Origin: Rhynchopus sp. YZ270_cl-10 | Taxonomy: Eukaryota > Euglenozoa > Diplonemea > Diplonemida > Diplonemidae | Direction of reading: 5' to 3' | NCBI GenBank assembly: GCA_964035575.1 | Contig: OZ037839.1 | Span: forward strand, 1,054,001 to 1,118,000 | Length of the DNA: 64,000 nt | Shown: piece after piece, positions 63,674-64,000 of the stretch | Position numbering within the stretch: position 1 is the stretch's first letter | Layout: the number at the start of each line of letters is the position of its first letter | Translations under genes and position numbers: made by a program | Notes under the pieces: generated by a model | Databases searched by the model: none | What the model was told of the DNA's origin: nothing | Seen by the model: the letters and a program-made list of their open reading frames with translations, nothing else

Positions 63674-64000
63674 AGTACACAGGTACACAGGTACACAGGT
63701 ACACAGGTACACAGGTACACAGGTACACAGGTACACAGGTACACAGGTACACAGGTACACAGGTACACAGGTACACAGGTACACAGGTACACAGGTACAC
63801 AGGTACACAGGTACACAGGTACACAGGTACACAGGTACACAGGTACACAGGTACACAGGTACACAGGTACACAGGTACACAGGTACACAGGTACACAGGT
63901 ACACAGGTACACAGGTACACAGGTACACAGGTACACAGGTACACAGGTACACAGGTACACAGGTACACAGGTACACAGGTACACAGGTACACAGGTACAC
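63674..64000. repeat. Microsatellite, unit acacaggt, about 41 copies, cut by the window edge
   Basis: A perfect octanucleotide array containing gtac at each unit junction (ggtacaca). It continues past the end of the window. Confidence 0.95.

Overview
The window looks like nuclear DNA of a repeat-rich protist. Every host gene I can support, from 375 to 49245, lies on the minus strand. Open frames are long and no cis-intron is needed to read them. At least five gene starts have a pyrimidine-rich tract ending in AG 5 to 25 bases before the ATG. These traits, plus a divergent class III cyclase and BspA-type leucine-rich repeats (LRRs), suggest a lineage with one-directional gene clusters and spliced-leader trans-splicing (a euglenozoan, or a dinoflagellate as second choice). 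This assignment is inference; no rRNA or tRNA gene is present to settle it.

Layout. (1) 375-42111 holds six related genes, here called A to F, for proteins with an N-terminal ubiquitin-like domain followed by about ten 25-residue LRRs. B (21233-22726), C (24388-25893) and F (40546-42111) are whole. A, D and E are each cut at the same point, the linker between the two domains, by retroelement insertions flanked by 18-20 bp copies of one target sequence. (2) Between them lie a 1675-residue secreted protein of unknown function (32368-37395) and a truncated copy of its 5' end (about 23077-23684). (3) A membrane protein with a divergent class III nucleotidyl cyclase domain lies at 43062-44927. (4) Two short tandem paralogs of the ubiquitin-like/LRR type, G and H, lie at 46672-47673 and 48319-49245. 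(5) From 51615 to the end I see only mobile elements and repeats.

Mobile DNA. The split in gene A contains a 5'-truncated LINE (1531-6702) with a reverse transcriptase and a degenerate RNase H. The LINE is itself cut by an 836 bp terminal-inverted-repeat element (2577-3412) with a 6 bp target duplication. The LINE sits in the target duplication of an older non-autonomous relative (6723-19891). That relative is cut by a 10.3 kb inverted-repeat element (6923-17219) filled with two microsatellites and 18.5 copies of a 406 bp satellite. At 52769-62996 a 10.2 kb hAT transposon with an 8 bp target duplication carries a broken transposase. Its transposase is split by a CACTA-like element (54898-59808), which holds further inverted-repeat and microsatellite blocks, and by DNA that contains another small hAT element (60486-61328). 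A tyrosine recombinase fragment lies near 63.3 kb and an octamer array runs off the right edge.

The main discovery candidate is the target-specific retroelement family. One LINE and its short relatives have repeatedly entered one 18-20 bp site inside a protein-coding multigene family, always in the same orientation and with the same non-poly(A) 3' end. The short relatives carry arrays of a 133 bp monomer.
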